DNA of 64,000 bases from Moniliella sp. 'wahieum' (lineage: Eukaryota > Basidiomycota > Moniliellomycetes > Moniliellales > Moniliellaceae): contig RSEE01000128.1 of assembly GCA_003971905.1 (NCBI GenBank), forward strand, positions 1 to 64,000, given 5' to 3'. The translations under genes were made by a program, and so were the position numbers. Below the pieces are notes generated by a model that saw nothing but the letters and a program-made list of their open reading frames with translations, ran no database searches and was not told the DNA's origin. Shown in pieces: positions 1-12,075 of this stretch (positions within the stretch are counted from its first letter, which is position 1; every line of letters begins with the position of its first letter).

Positions 1-3000
1 GGCTAGTAGCTGGGGTAAACAATCCATCTATACTCTGTTTGCGCCCACTAAAAGCGCATGCTTCCTTCGATCTGGGCGAGTTCCTGTCGTATGGATGAGG
101 AGATCCGCGTGCGTGAGCTTTGAGTCCCGACTGATTTCATTCTACTTCAGCCTTTGGTCTTTGTGGTCTTGAGCGCAAGTGAGAGCTCCAAGTTACGGAT
201 CTGGACATCCGTTTCCTGATCTGGGCGTCTCGGTTTTGTTGTGGACATTTTCCCCTCCTACCTTTTATGTATTTCTTGCTGAGAGGCGGAGAACCTGCCA
301 CCTATTCCTTTTCCCTTTTTTTTCGTGTTTGGTTGTTCCTGTTCCTAGGGAATCTTTCCCTATACAGCTTGATCTGTGTTCCTTTTTAATTTGTTGAAAG
401 CCATAATAATCTGCATGATCTGTCTGTGTACTAATATTCCCTTCCTCTTTCCGTTGCTTCTTTAAAGTTCCGGTCTGTATATCCTTTTTTCTCTGATCTT
501 AATTTCCCTGGCTGGTCATTTGGGACAGCATCATGTCCTTACGATCCCCTTGACCTACTAGACAACACCCGCGTTTACTCTTCTTCCCTAGCTCGCCAGT
601 AGTCCCACCGACCTGTTTCAGCGACCACCTCTTGACTTCCCGAGAATCCTTCCGCCAGGCACCCTTTGCTGTCGATTTCCCCCCAGCTTGCAGTCTCCTC
701 TATACGAATCCCGCTGCGATCCTATCAGGAGTTGAGTTGTTCTGTGACAGGACCTGTCTGGCCCTATCTTGTCTGTGTCAGGTTTCCGGCTAACAATTCA
801 AGGTTGGGCTATCCAGGGAGGCACCCTAATCCTGCTCGTTCCTGATGTGCGTAGCAAAACCGTGCCACACGAGCCGACGCCACAATTGAGAAAGGCCTCA
901 CCCGTCCCCTCGTCGCTAGCTCCGGTTGGATCCGCCAATAACGTTCAAGCTGGACAAACCGTGAATGAACCTCTCCTCATTCAAGGGAACGCATTAAGCA
1001 CTGTGAAAGCATGGGTTCTGCTCCAGTTCGGGGCCCGGCCATGACAGAGTGGGAGCCAACACGGCTGTGGCCAACCTGTACGTGGGAACCAACCATTTGC
1101 CCAGAGTCACGGGCGGGCGCGGGGGGGGCTCACCCAGAGAGTTGTGGGGTTGCAAACCCTTAGGCCTTAGGAGCCATAAGGACGACTGACGGTCGTTTCG
1201 TGCTTGGGCTAGGTGGTGGGTCCAATCGGAGCTAGGGACGAGGCGAGTGCCTTTTGGGCGTCAAACCGAGGCGGCTGCACGTGTGTTGTTGGTAAGGCTG
1301 CGTACGCACCGGCTTGGGCGTAGTAACGTTTGAAGCCTTCGAGGCTTAGGGACGGGTAGAGGCAGTGGAGGACAAACACAGCCAGAGCTGGGACGGAACA
1401 GGGGGCTAACGACGTGGCTGGAAGGAACCCATCAGACGATAAAGAGCTTGGTATGGCGAATCGCGCGGCTGAAGGAAGACTCGAGACCCAGGCGGTGGAA
1501 AACTAGAGGACGAGGGTGGAAACGAGAAGGCAGTACGTGCAGCGAGATTGTCTGGACTGATTGAATTAGCCGGAAACGGGCTATGGCGTTGGACGGAAAG
1601 GCGGGAAGGGACAAGAAAGGATGTGGGGAAAAGGATGCCCACCAACCAGGGTACAACGGGGGTGGAGAAAGGACTGACATGCCAACAGAGGGGTTGGTTG
1701 CCGCAGGCGCAAGAGAGAGGATAAAGTATGTGGTGACGCGGTGGCGGGTGGGGCAGTTGTCAGGATGCCGGAGACTTGGTGGCCTATTTAGGCCAAACGA
1801 CTTTGTGACTTGAGTGTGGGCGCGACTATTAAATGGTCGCGTGATGCTTGTAGTCACTCCGGCCACCGTAGATGGTTTAACGTTTAACGTGTTACCCAAC
1901 AACCATCATCAAACTTGGTTGAGTTGGGAGCGCGCTTCACTGGGCATGGAGAACAGTGGCCTTATGTAGGCCTTAGCTTGTTGATCAGACCATCTCAGAC
2001 CCAACGCAGCTCTCGTAACGCGTCAGATGTAATGTAACACCCAGCTAATCACAACGCGAGCATCCCCGGTTTCGGGCGAACCCCGCCGACGCGGGGGAGC
2101 CTAGAGGCAGTCCAGCTTCCAGGCACACCACACGATTCCCCCTCTCCGACGCCATCTCGTCATTTCAGGTACGCAGTCGGAGTACTCTGACTGACTCGTA
2201 CTCATGCATCGGGATGGATGATGGTCACCGATCGTCGACATGTGATGCGTGTGACGGGCCGGCTGCTGAATGTTGCTGTGCCAGTCTGGGCCGGCGGTGT
2301 GAGATGGGACTGGGAGCCTGTATCTCCGGCGCGGGAACTGTGACAGTGGTGTGCCAGTGATCTGCCCTAGGTGTACGTAGCCTTAGGCCTAAGGCGGCCT
2401 AAAGCTACAATCAGCGAACAAGGTAGGCGATTGCTGCGATCGCTAAGCTCAGCCGCTCAGGCTGACTGACGTTGCCTCGGACGGGGTGCGCAGGAGGCCG
2501 AGGAATGCGGACTCGGGGCGGAGACATGGATAAGAGACATGTCGAGTCGATCTGCTGCGCTGAATGTTGGAAGTTGAGTGTGTGCCGTGGTGGCCGTGGC
2601 GAGAAAACAGCGCAGAAGACACGGGAGGAAGCCAGCGGCGGGAGGGGAAGGTGATGGTGGGTGGGTACTGAGTAACTGAGTTACTGAGTGCCGCCCAGCG
2701 TATAGACGATGGCATGTTACATGGTACAGCGCTCTCGAGACTGCTCCCACGCTGCTGCCACGCTGCAACGCCGCAGCGCGTCGGCAGGGCAGCAGCCCAG
2801 TGTGGGGCAGCCGATAGCGCGCACACACAGGCGCTGTGCGTGCGGCGGCCGGGCGTCGATGGATGGTGATGAAGGTGATTTGTGCTACGCGCAGCTACGC
2901 GAGGCAGGGCGTGTGGGGCACGGCGCGAGTGTGTGCGCAGCAGGCCGGCTAGGATCTGCAATTTAGGCTGCGTCCACTCCGTGCCGTTCGTACTCAGTAC

Positions 3001-3261
3001 TCACACCAAAGGGACCGCCGTCGATAGCGACCGTGGGCAGACGCCCGCCAGCTCCCGCAGCGATCCCCCGCGTCCTGGCCCCATTCATTCGTATTCATAT
3101 TCACCCGCACGTGCCCCCCCAGCGCCTCGGCAGCGATCCGCAGCAGAGCCACCCCCCCCCCCCCCCACCCGGCCCCTCCTCCCCACATCCGTCCGTGGAG
3201 CAGCGCCACAGCACCGCACCCAGCTGGCTCTGTCGTCGACACACATCCCCTTGTACCTCTC
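1..3261. other. gene-free left flank
   Basis: I recognise no conserved protein here on either strand. The first 700 bases are T- and C-rich. Short open frames exist (a 91-codon frame at 769-1044 and a 156-codon frame on the minus strand at 1432-1902), but neither shows a recognisable motif. The stretch holds several imperfect palindromic words that recur in other intergenic regions of the window, for example CCTTAGGCCTTAGG-like text near 1160 and CCTTAGGCCTAAGG near 2380, and ACTGAGT/AGTACT words near 2665-2690 and 2990. From about 3000 the sequence becomes CpG- and C-rich and leads into the lipase promoter. Confidence 0.6.
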
Positions 3262-3337
3262 CGTCTCATTCTCTTCTCCTTCTCTTCCATCTCTTTCTCC
3301 TTCTCCTTCTCCTTCCCCCCCACATTCTCTTTGCAGC
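3262..3337 (+). promoter_or_regulatory. pyrimidine tract before lipase gene
   Basis: An almost pure TTCTCC/CTTCTC tract ends in a C run and TTTGCAG directly before the first plausible ATG of the lipase (3338). It could be a core-promoter CT block, common upstream of fungal genes. It could equally be the branch and polypyrimidine tract of an intron whose first exon lies upstream, because TTTGCAG is a good 3-prime splice site. The sequence alone does not decide. Confidence 0.4.
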
Positions 3338-4722
3338 ATGCGCCCCCGCGGTTCGCTTCCTCTCGCGCTGGGCGCACACGCACGCGCTCCGCTCTCGCCG
3401 CCGCCGGAGCTGCGATCGGGCTGTGCTCCGCCGCCGCGCCGCTGCCAACTACGACTGGCCGCTCCCGCTGCCCCTCAACACGGCGCCCGGCACCCACCAG
3501 CTGCCCTTCCCGCTGCACTGGTACAGTCTCGTTGCCGGTCTTGCCCAGGGCGTACTGCACCCCGCCTTCGATCGCCGTGGGCGCACAGGTGGGCCAAGCC
3601 ACCGTCCTGGGCCGCATTGGCGACGGCACAACATCCCCGCACACGCTCGTTTACCACAGCGACACACTTGGTGTCGGTACGTCCCTCTCGCCCTTTCTCT
3701 TCTCATTTCGTTGCCCCTCTATCTCCACCTCGCTCGACAGACACTGACCTCCTCTTCCGCCCCGCGGGCTGTGGCTCAACCCAGTGCTGGCGTACCAAGG
3801 CACCAACTTATCCAGCTGGCAGTCGCTCTTGTACGACGCGAACTTTGTCTGGGCCGAGCCCGTTGCCGAGCTAGAGTTGCCGACGGACGCTCTTGTCGAC
3901 ACGGGGTTCCAAGCGTTTGGCAAAGCAACTGGGACGAGGTCAAGCATGCTGGCCGATGCCCGTCGCACCTACCCACACGCCAACCTGACGATCACAGGCC
4001 ACTCGCTCGGTGCCGCCGCCTCGGTCTTTGCCGCCCTCGCTCTGGGCAACGAGACGGTCGACACTGTCATTACTTGTACGTCCCCCCCTTCTCCGAAACA
4101 TTTTCTCCCACAATGGCCTACCCCAGCACAGCAGGCGTAGATACTAGCGAGGTCTCCTAACCGCTTCTGCCCTCTTCCCTCTGCCCCCTGCCTCTTCTCG
4201 GTGTATTATCTTCATGTCACCCACTTCCTTTCTGGCATTTCCTGTTTGACGCAGTTGGTCAGCCGCGAATGGGCACACCAGCATTTGCCAATACGGTGGA
4301 TGAACGGTTTGGTCCTGCTCGGCTAAACTATGTGACGAACGGGGACGACATTGTACCACACTTGATCCCCAAGTTCATTGGACCTCCCTACCCACAGCAC
4401 TTTTCCGGTTCGATTTGGATCAACCCGACCAATGCCACGCTCGAGTCGAACGGTGTGTCTGCCTACACCTATTTGCCCGGCCAAGAAAATCTCAATGGCC
4501 CCGACTCGGTCTTGCCCACCGACTTGGCCGTCAGCGCCCACGAGGGATTCTACATGTAAGTGCCCCCCCCCCCCATCTTGGACCACTGGGAAGAGGGATC
4601 TCGTGGTGCCCGCTCAGCAGAAAACTAACCCACTGCAATCGCGTTTTCTTTGGCTCGCTAGGGGCACCCACATTGCTGGCCGCGGCACGGGCAACTGTCC
4701 TGTGACAGTCGGCTCGCCGTAG
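3338..4722 (+). CDS. class 3 lipase, probably secreted
   Basis: Alpha/beta-hydrolase of the fungal class 3 lipase family (triacylglycerol or feruloyl ester hydrolysis). Four exons are inferred: 3338-3676, 3785-4075, 4255-4555 and 4662-4722, with donors GTACGT, GTACGT and GTAAGT. Spliced codons join cleanly at all three junctions; for example, exon 1 to 2 gives DTLGVVLAYQGTN, the conserved strand before the active-site region. The nucleophile elbow is GHSLGAA (exon 2). The likely catalytic Asp is in NGDDIVP (exon 3) and the His in the SAHEGFYM segment near the C-terminus. An Ala-rich hydrophobic N-terminus in one frame suggests a signal peptide, but the start is uncertain. The frame must change by one base near 3549 (AQ then AYC), and again near 3918 and 3951 around WDEVKHA. 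About 330 residues, normal for the family. It converges on SCO1. Confidence 0.85.
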
Positions 4723-5098
4723 CAGGCTGCTGAATGCCGAATGCCGCATTCACCCACTAGTATCGCCCTATGGTTCCCTTATTGCTTGCGTCCTGTTAAC
4801 AATTCTAGGGTGACAGCTGGCCACCTCCCTCGCGTTCCCTTTTCGGTTACAACGTCTCATCATCACTCTGTTCGTGGTCTCTTTTTTATATAAGGAGGGG
4901 GGAGGGGTAGCGTCCCAGCCGCTTCCCCCATCCTCCTCCATCTTGCCTGTCGCACTCCCTCCCCCTCTTCACCTGTTGCTTATGCCATTCTTTCGTGTAT
5001 CGAACCCGAAGCGGATTCGGTTGTGGGAGGATGGAAAGAACCATGCCGATGAATTTCGGAGGTACAGAGAGCAGAGCAGCGGGGGGTTATATTATTTT
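4723..5098. other. convergent lipase/SCO1 intergenic
   Basis: About 380 bases between two convergent stop codons. It contains T-rich stretches and a TATATAAGGA word near 4887, but no gene starts downstream of it, so it is more likely part of the 3-prime processing region than a promoter. No gene is seen. Confidence 0.6.
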
Positions 5099-6182
5099 TT
5101 AGGCCGACGGGGCTGAGGGCTGCGGCGGCTCGTACTTTTCGAGGGAGAGGAGTTGTCGGGATTTGTCAGCGATGAGCTGTTGTTTGGTGTTGGCCTTGGC
5201 GAGGGGCAAGTCGGATTCTTTCCATTTCTTGACGTAGTCGAGGACCTTGGCCCGAGTTTCTTCCAGTTCGACGCTGCGTCCAAAGGCGTCGACAAAGCGG
5301 CCGTCGGGGTCCATGAGGTAAAAGTAAATGGAGTGGTCGACGAGGTAATCCTTCGACGGGTCTGCGCCCGGGGGCGTGGAGAAGTAGACGCGGAAGTACT
5401 TGCACACTTTTTTGATATCGTCATAGTGGCCTGTCAAGCCAAGCAGTTTCGGGTGGAACTCCGAGACGTACTGGGCCGTGGTGGGGATCGTATCCCGTGC
5501 CGGGTCGCACGAGATGAACACTGGCTCAATTACCTCGCCATACGCCTCTTCCACCGCGTCCACCACTGCGCCCATCTTGTCCAGCTCCTCTGGACACACG
5601 TCAGGGCAATTGGTAAAGCCAAAGTAGACCAGCATGAACTTGCCCTCCAAATCCTCGTTGTGGATCCGACGTGCGATCGGGGCGTGCGTGACGGGGTCCT
5701 GCGTCGCAAGCACCAGGTGGAACGGCCCGCCGACCTTGGGCCGGCCCACAATTTTTGACTTTGCTCTTCCATCTTGGTTGCTTCCATCCGGTCCTTTTCC
5801 CGCTTAAAGTACCACAGCAGCCCGCCGCCCGTCACGACAAACAGCGCGGCGGCCGGGAGGGAGAAGGGCTAGCCGACCACAAAGCAAAACAAACAAAACA
5901 AAACAAGCCAGGCACACATCCAGCAGCGTCCGCAGGTCAGCACATGTCCCACGCAGCACACCCTCGGCGGGGCAGAAGAAGAGCGGAGCAGAGGGACAAC
6001 GTACCCCAGCCGCCTGGCGGTTGTACTTGGCGGAGCTGTGGCCGATGTGGCGCGCGTGCGGGTGGGGCAGACACGGGCGGCGCGGGACGGGCGGCGCGGA
6101 GGAGCGCAGCGCCAGCCACGGGTCTAGCCATGGGCCTAGCCACGCCAGACACGCGCAGGGGGGCCGACACGAGCAGGGACAT
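5099..6182 (-). CDS. SCO1: SCO1-type mitochondrial copper chaperone
   Basis: Inner-membrane copper chaperone that delivers Cu to the CuA site of cytochrome c oxidase subunit 2. The thioredoxin-like domain carries the copper-binding CxxxC in TNCPDVCPEE and the distal His in VDHSIYFYL, both in the expected places. Before it lie a transmembrane segment (LPAAALFVVTGGGLLWYF) and the basic KREKDRME stretch typical of yeast Sco1, and before those an Arg/Ala/Pro-rich mitochondrial presequence beginning MSLLVSAPLRVSGVARP. One intron (6004-5869 on the minus strand; GTACGT donor, CTAG acceptor) separates presequence and TM; the junction reads NRQAAG-PFSLP. One base seems to be missing in the A run at 5752-5756, where QSQK must continue into IVGRPKVGGPF. 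A second one-base shift lies inside exon 1. About 316 residues. Divergent from THOC7, 246 bases apart. Confidence 0.92.
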
Positions 6183-6428
6183 GGGGGCGGTGGGGGACAG
6201 AGTGCTGCTGCTTGCCGCTGGCCGGCGTTGCCGCGAGCGCGCTTCGCAGGCGGAATGGGCGCATCCTGTTCCGCTCGGCAGGTGGGCTGACATGTGGCAT
6301 GTGATCCTCTATTCAAGTGCACGTTGCACCGGGGCGTGCGGAACTGGGGCAGGGCGGAATGCACGCCGGGAAATGCTCGCCTGGGCGGCGGCCAGGTTAG
6401 TTGGTTTTAGGTACAACGCACCCCCACC

Positions 6429-7879
6429 ATGGCCGCCTCGTCCGCCGCCCAGCCGCGTCCTCTGGACCGCGCCGAGCAAGGTACGTCCCGTGCTCCCCAT
6501 GCTGGTCTCTCCTCCCTCGGGGTGGCGTTGCTGACGCGCACGGCGCAGATGTGGCGCTGGGCCTGTCGCTGGACATTGACGAGCGCACGCTCGAGCGGCT
6601 GGTGCAGCACGTGCCGGGTGTGCTGGGCCGCGAGCCCAGCACGCGCCAGCAGGCCTGGTCCCACCTCCAGGTCCGTCTCTCCGCCCTCGACACCCTCTCT
6701 CTCCGCCTCGACACTGTGGCCCAGACCACCTGTCCCGCCGAGGTGGCGCGGTACGAGACCGAGTTGCACGAGCTGGGTATGTACATATGTCGTGGTTGGT
6801 TCTTGGGTTCTTGGATTCTTGGGGTTCTTGGGGTTCTTGCCTGGCTGGTTACGCCTTCCCACCTGTCGGCCTTTCCGTTTCCACGTTGGAGCGACCCTGC
6901 TGACCCTTCCCTCCTCTTGCTTGTATCCCCCCCCGTTTTCGTTTTCGTTTTCGTTTTCGTTTGCGTTTGCGTTTGTCTCAGCCGAGGAACAGACCCAGAT
7001 CGAGGCGGAGATCGAGGTGCTGAAGCGCGACCTGGAAGAAGCGCAGAAAAGCGTGCGCACAAGCTCGAGTACGATGCGCTAGCCAAGCACATTGTCAAGT
7101 ACCCTCCGCGGGCGCAAACCGAAGCGTGCGTCCCCCCCCCTTTTTTTTTCTTTCCCCTGCCGTACTGCGACTCGATCGCGGAAGAAAGGAAGCGGAAAGA
7201 AGGAAGGACAAAAGAAGACTGACATGGCAGACAGGGCAATTGAGCGACTGCACAGTACACTTGAAGGGTTGAAGCAGGAGCGGCAAGGGTACCGTGCGAT
7301 TGCGGAAGGGATCAAAGAACAGTACGAAGATGCGACAGCCATCTTTGGCAAGATGCAAACTTACATTGTGATGAGATTGCCACGCGGGAGCAAGAGGCGG
7401 TGCAGACTGGGGCGGATGGGGAAGACCTGGACAACGAAAACGACAATGACAACGAAATGGAGGACGGACTGAGGGATGGCAGTGGCACCCCTGCCCGCGG
7501 GGCCGACGACGAGGAGAAGGAAGAAGGCGAAGATGGGGAGGTGGCGTACCAGTACCAAAGTCCGAGTGGACAGGATAGCCTACGCGACTCGGAGGAAGGG
7601 GAGCAGCAAGAAGAAGGTGCAGCAACAATCGATCGTGCTCCCTTCGTCTCTTCTCGCTCCGCATCCGCATCTGCATCTGCATCTGCATCTGCAGCCAGCC
7701 GTGCCGACCCCTCTCGGCCGGAGCTCAACCCTTCTGCACCTGCGTTCAAGCCGTTAGTTTCATCGCGTCTTGCGCCCAGCGCACCTGCCTCTCGGTCTTT
7801 CAAACGGTCTCGGCCCGAGGGGCGGGGGGACCCAGCGGGACCTACCTCGGGCCCTCCCATGTCCAAGCGGAGACGATGA
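6429..7879 (+). CDS. THOC7: THO complex subunit 7-like
   Basis: Nuclear THO/TREX component, acting in co-transcriptional mRNP assembly and export. Four exons: 6429-6480, 6549-6776, 6982-7125 and 7235-7879 (donors GTACGT, GTATGT, GTGCGT). The family core is visible as a long coiled coil: AEEQTQIEAEIEVLKRDL, then the diagnostic HKLEYDALAKHIVKYPPRA, then AIERLHSTLEGLKQERQGY. Two one-base losses are needed, at the A run 7047-7050 and near 7370. After the coiled coil comes an acidic tail rich in Asp/Glu/Asn, an alternating Ser/Ala repeat from a hexanucleotide repeat at about 7660-7690, and a basic end (SKRRR), a probable nuclear signal. At about 355 residues it is longer than animal THOC7 (about 200), entirely because of the tail. 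The ATG has a CACC context. Confidence 0.82.
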
Positions 7880-9753
7880 GAAATGGATGGAGCTGAAGAT
7901 GGAGTTGGAGTTGGATTTGGTTTCGCTCGTGGAAGGGTCCTGGTGTCCTCAGTTGGTTCGGTAGTGTACCAGGACGTGCACAGCCAGGATCAAAGGATCC
8001 CAGGATCCCACCGGAGATGGAGTCCATGGATAGACGCCGTGGGTCCACTGCGTTCCTGTAGCATTGGATCGAGGATACTCGATACGGATGCGTTAATTTA
8101 GGTTGGGTGTGGGGCCATATACAGCGCCGCGCCTGTAGCAGGGAGGGAGGTCGGCACCACACGACGCTTACACCGGGCGAAAAAGAAGAATGAAGCACGA
8201 CCTACCAGTCGACGTTTAAGGGGGCTCCGGCACCCGCCCCTCGTCCCATACCCCACCGAGCGTGTGCCTAAGAGTGTGGTTCTGCCTAGGGCCTAGCAGT
8301 ATAGGGGGTAGGTCCCATGGGAGAAGGCGGGGCCCCAACGGATCCAACGTTCTGCGCCGACTACTAGTACTAAGCTGTCGAAGTGCGTTTCCGCCATGCT
8401 CCTTGCTCCTTGCTCCTTACTCCTTGCTCCTTGTTCGCGGGACGTGGGAGGGTGAACGACGTTGACCGACCTAGAACGTCTTGAACGTTGACGCAAACTA
8501 AGACGATCATTCTCGGTCACTCGATAACCCGCTCCCAGTGTCCACGTCCCGCCACACGTGCGAAGTACCCAAGGGCACAGCACAGCTCGAAAGCACATTT
8601 AAGGTACCACAACAAACAAAGTATCCCCTCGCTATCAGTTGGCACGGTATGCGTATTCCCAGAGAAGCATGCTCGAACCTCGATCCTTTCCTGACATACG
8701 CCCATCGCGCTTGCTGTGAGTGACCCATTCTTGTACCGATGAGGGAAACCTTGGAGAGGGTGGGAGGCAGTAAGGGCTGGAGGAAGTGTGGTGGCAGGCC
8801 AGAGTGTGTGTAGTTTGAACGGTGGACGTTGGACGTTGGACTTTGGACGTTGGACGTTGGTGGAGGGCAATAAGTCCTAAGGCCTAAGGGCGCCATTCCC
8901 GTTCTCGAGGACGAGGGGACGGTGGGTGGTGCTCTGCAGGGGAGCGGGCGGGAGGCGATGATCGATGGTGGATGGTCGATGACGTCGTGCCGCGGCGCCA
9001 CTCAATGTACTCAAAACTCAAAGCCTTTCTGAGGCCATTAACGGAGTAACGGATTAACCATTACAGGGCGCTCCAGGGGGCTTCCACTGCAGAGGCTCGC
9101 TCACATTCACAGGGACCCTCAGGGACCCACACGCCAGATGAGAGCCGTGCATTGCTGTGCCTCCTGAGGCTGAGGCGCCGCCTCGGCTTCACTATCAGTC
9201 TCAAGATCTCAATCTCAGTCCCAATTAACAACTCCCCATCCAGCCGCTCGGTGGCCGGCGCGGCAGACGGGCAGTGGGTCATGTGGCGGAACGGAGATGG
9301 GAGATGGGCGTGGCTGGCTCATCGATGATCGAGATGACCTCGCCAGTTGCACGGCCGCAGTCGAGGATTGAATAGTGATATGGACGAGCGATGATTAATT
9401 GCGATGATTTCGACGGATGAGGCCGAGCATCGATAAGATAGCGTTGGGCGCAACGCAACGCAACGCAACGCGGGGACACTGCCTCTGCGCCGGCGCCATT
9501 GGTGGCGGGGGTCGTAGACGGTCGCAGTGGGCTTTTGGAGTTGCCACCTCCCTCCCCAACCTCTGTTCTGCACCGCGTCCCGTGGCCGGCAAAAGTGGAT
9601 AGGGCGAGGGAAAATGGGATACCTGGGTCCTAGGTACTAGGTTATTTTGTACTGGGTTAGTACTGCAGTGGGTACTGACTAGGTCCTAATCGGTCTTAGG
9701 CCCTAGGCCGTGGGTCCCTGACAAGCCTCGTTGCCTACCACCGCGCTTGCGCC
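7880..9753. other. intergenic, repeat words
   Basis: About 1.9 kb without a recognisable gene. It holds a short tandem of CTCCTTG/GCTCCTTA units (about 8391-8432), a GTTGGAC tandem (about 8820-8862), a CAACG tandem (about 9449-9472), and clusters of palindromic words (CCTAAGGCCTAAGG near 8875; GGTCCTAGGTACTAGG and AGTACTG near 9625-9712). The last 50 bases before 9754 may contain the MFS gene promoter or an unrecognised first exon. Confidence 0.5.
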
Positions 9754-11728
9754 TTGACGCTCCCGCTCACCCGTACCGCGTCTCCGGTCACCGCACCTTG
9801 CCCACCGTCGTATTCTCGTCAGGACAACCGCCACGCTCCACCACTTACTTGCACCTGGTCCTCATTCCCCGTTCCCCATGTCAGCCGTTTTCCTGTCGAC
9901 AAGGACGCGGCGATCGAAGCGGACCGCGGGCTGGGCGTTGCGAGCGATGCGGGCCGGCTGGCCCCGGTGGACACCAAGCCCGAGGGGGCGACGACCGAGT
10001 ACGTGCTGGAAGAGCAACCGGACCAAGATACGGAGTTGGATCCCGTCCTGAAACCGAGGCTACTGTGGTTGCAGGACCTGTACGTGGCGCTACCGATTGG
10101 CGTCATGTTTCTGTTTAGCTTTATTGACCGGAGTTCGTTGAGCAATGCGTATACGGATGGGATGGGAGCCGATCTGCACTTCCCATCCTCGGGGCTTAAC
10201 TTGGCTACCACGCTCTTTCTTTGTGCCTTATGTTGCGTTGAACCAATCTCGGGCCATCGTCTTTCGGCGCATTGGCGCGCGGTACATGTTGACGAGTGTA
10301 TGCTGGCCTGGGGGCTGATCACGCTCTTACTGGCTTTTGTAGCTCCTACCACAGCTTTCTTGCCTGTCGGATCATCTTGGGTGCCGTCGAATCTTCCTTC
10401 TTCCCTTGCTCCGCGCTCTACTACCTTACCTACTTTTACCGACGCGAGGTGTGCGTTGGCTACGCTAGTCCCCCCCCTCCTTCTGTTGATTTCCTCGTTC
10501 TTCTTCTTGCCGCGTCTGCGATCCTGACCCACCGAGTCTGCTTTCTGTTTGCTCCACTAGGAACTGGGCTGCGCACGGCCGTCTTGTTTGGCCAGTGCGT
10601 TGGGGGGTGCGTTTTCGGGGCTGCTGGCAGCAGCCATCTTTAATGAAAGGGGTCGGTGGCAAAGCGGGCTGGGCATGGTTCTACATCCTATTGGGACTGG
10701 TTACGTTCCTAATGGGTTTATCATCTTCTTTCCTTGCCGATTCTCCCGAGACGGCATGGTTCATTCGTGATCCGCAGCTGCGCCAAACGGCGACCAAACG
10801 CAGTCGGATCATCAACCAATTTGGCGCGAGCGGCGCTGGCCATTCTGTCAACTGGCCCGAAATCAAAGACGGTCTGCTGGACCCCAAATTGTGGATTGGC
10901 TCCTTGTCCCAGTTTGGGGCGGACACAATGTTGTTTTCAGTAGCGACGTTTATGGTGTTGATCATCAAGCAGATTCAGCCGGGTACGTATTGGTTTTGGA
11001 TTTGTGTTTGGATTTGTGGTTGCGTTGTTATTGTGGTCTTTGGACACCTTTCCTTGGCTCGCATGGCTGACTGACTCTTCACTTGGCTCTGCGGCGTAGA
11101 CGCGCAGCACCATTGTCATCCAGCTCTCACAGTGCCTGTGTATGCGACAGGTGCGGTTGTGTACCTCATCACAGCCGTCCTAACTGATCGGTATGGGTAC
11201 CGGCACGCGACGATGATTTGCGTTGCCCTGGTGACTGTGGTGGGGTACGCGATTCTGTTGGGGTGCCGACAGCCTGGGGTGCTGTACTTTGCCACGTTCC
11301 TGACTGTCAACTGTTACACCTTTGTTGGGATCAACGTCAGTCTGCAGAGCTCGAACCAAGCCGGGTCGAGTAAGCGCGCGATTGGCTCGGGGCTGCAGCT
11401 GGCGCTGGGCAACACGGGGGGCATTGTGGCAGGGCAGATTTATCGTTCGGGGCGATACAATGTCGGGTACGCGGTGAGCATTGGGTTGACCTTATTTAGT
11501 GTGCTGCTCTACCTGATCAACTGGACCTACATGGGCTGCATGAACCGTGCTCGCGACCGTCTCCAAGCCCAGTTGGACCAGCAAGACGGGCAGAAGGACA
11601 CGGACACGGCCTCTGCGCCCACCGACCGCGCCACTGCGTCTGCCGACCTGCCTCGCTCGTGGGGCATCGGCCCGGGCTTGCGCCCGATCCCTGGCGATCG
11701 CAACTTGACTTTCCGGTACAAACTTTGA
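9754..11728 (+). CDS. MFS permease, allantoate/Dal5-like (ACS family)
   Basis: Twelve-TM major facilitator of the anion:cation symporter family that includes Dal5 and nicotinate, biotin and pantothenate permeases; the substrate cannot be told from sequence. Family marks: an acidic and polar N-terminal cytosolic segment, FLFSFIDRSSLSNAYTDGM (TM1 and the FLDRxN motif), SSYHSFLACRIILGAVESS, ALYYLTYFYRREE, AFSGLLAAAIFN, and a C-terminal half with SSNQAGSSKRAIGSGLQLAL. Introns: 10449-10560 (GTGTGC to CTAG) and 10983-11099 (GTACGT to GTAG). At least six one-base frame changes are needed (about 10219, 10299, 10340, 10569, 10596, 10643), the densest cluster in the window, so a decayed copy must be considered. 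However, the last 629-base exon is intact and ends normally. The start is uncertain: residues before about 9900 look non-conserved. Confidence 0.8.
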
Positions 11729-12075
11729 ACTGTGCCCTGCTGTGTATCCTTCTTGCCTCTCTCTCCTATCCCGACGGTGCCCTCCTCTGTCCATCCTGCC
11801 TGCCTGTTCCCCTTCTTTGTTTCCTTTCCTTTCCTCTCCTTTTCCTCGGATCGTGATGTGACGCCAATGCATACCCTGCGACGCCAGTCCAGCTGCGCAA
11901 GATAGATGCACCTCGGGGGGCAAGGCAGCGCGGGGACGTGTGCGCCAGCGGCAGCGGAATGGAAGCAAGAAGGTAGATTGGATTTGGATTGCAAGCGACG
12001 AGCCCGGAGGCCCACACACGCGGCAGCCCGCCCGAATGGATGCATGCAGCGACGGGGGGGCAAGCGTCAGGTTAC
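11729..12075. other. convergent MFS/NDUFB7 intergenic
   Basis: About 350 bases between convergent stops, with a TTTCCTTTCC pyrimidine stretch (about 11818-11846) on the MFS side that may be part of its 3-prime UTR. No gene seen. Confidence 0.6.

Noticed and set aside
1-2450. rDNA, tRNA or transposon at the left end
   Set aside because: I could find no rRNA core sequence, no A/B-box pair with a foldable cloverleaf, and no transposase, reverse transcriptase or long terminal repeat. Short structural RNAs could still be missed by eye.
4881-4895. TATATAAGG as a promoter
   Set aside because: It lies between two convergent genes with no credible coding start downstream.
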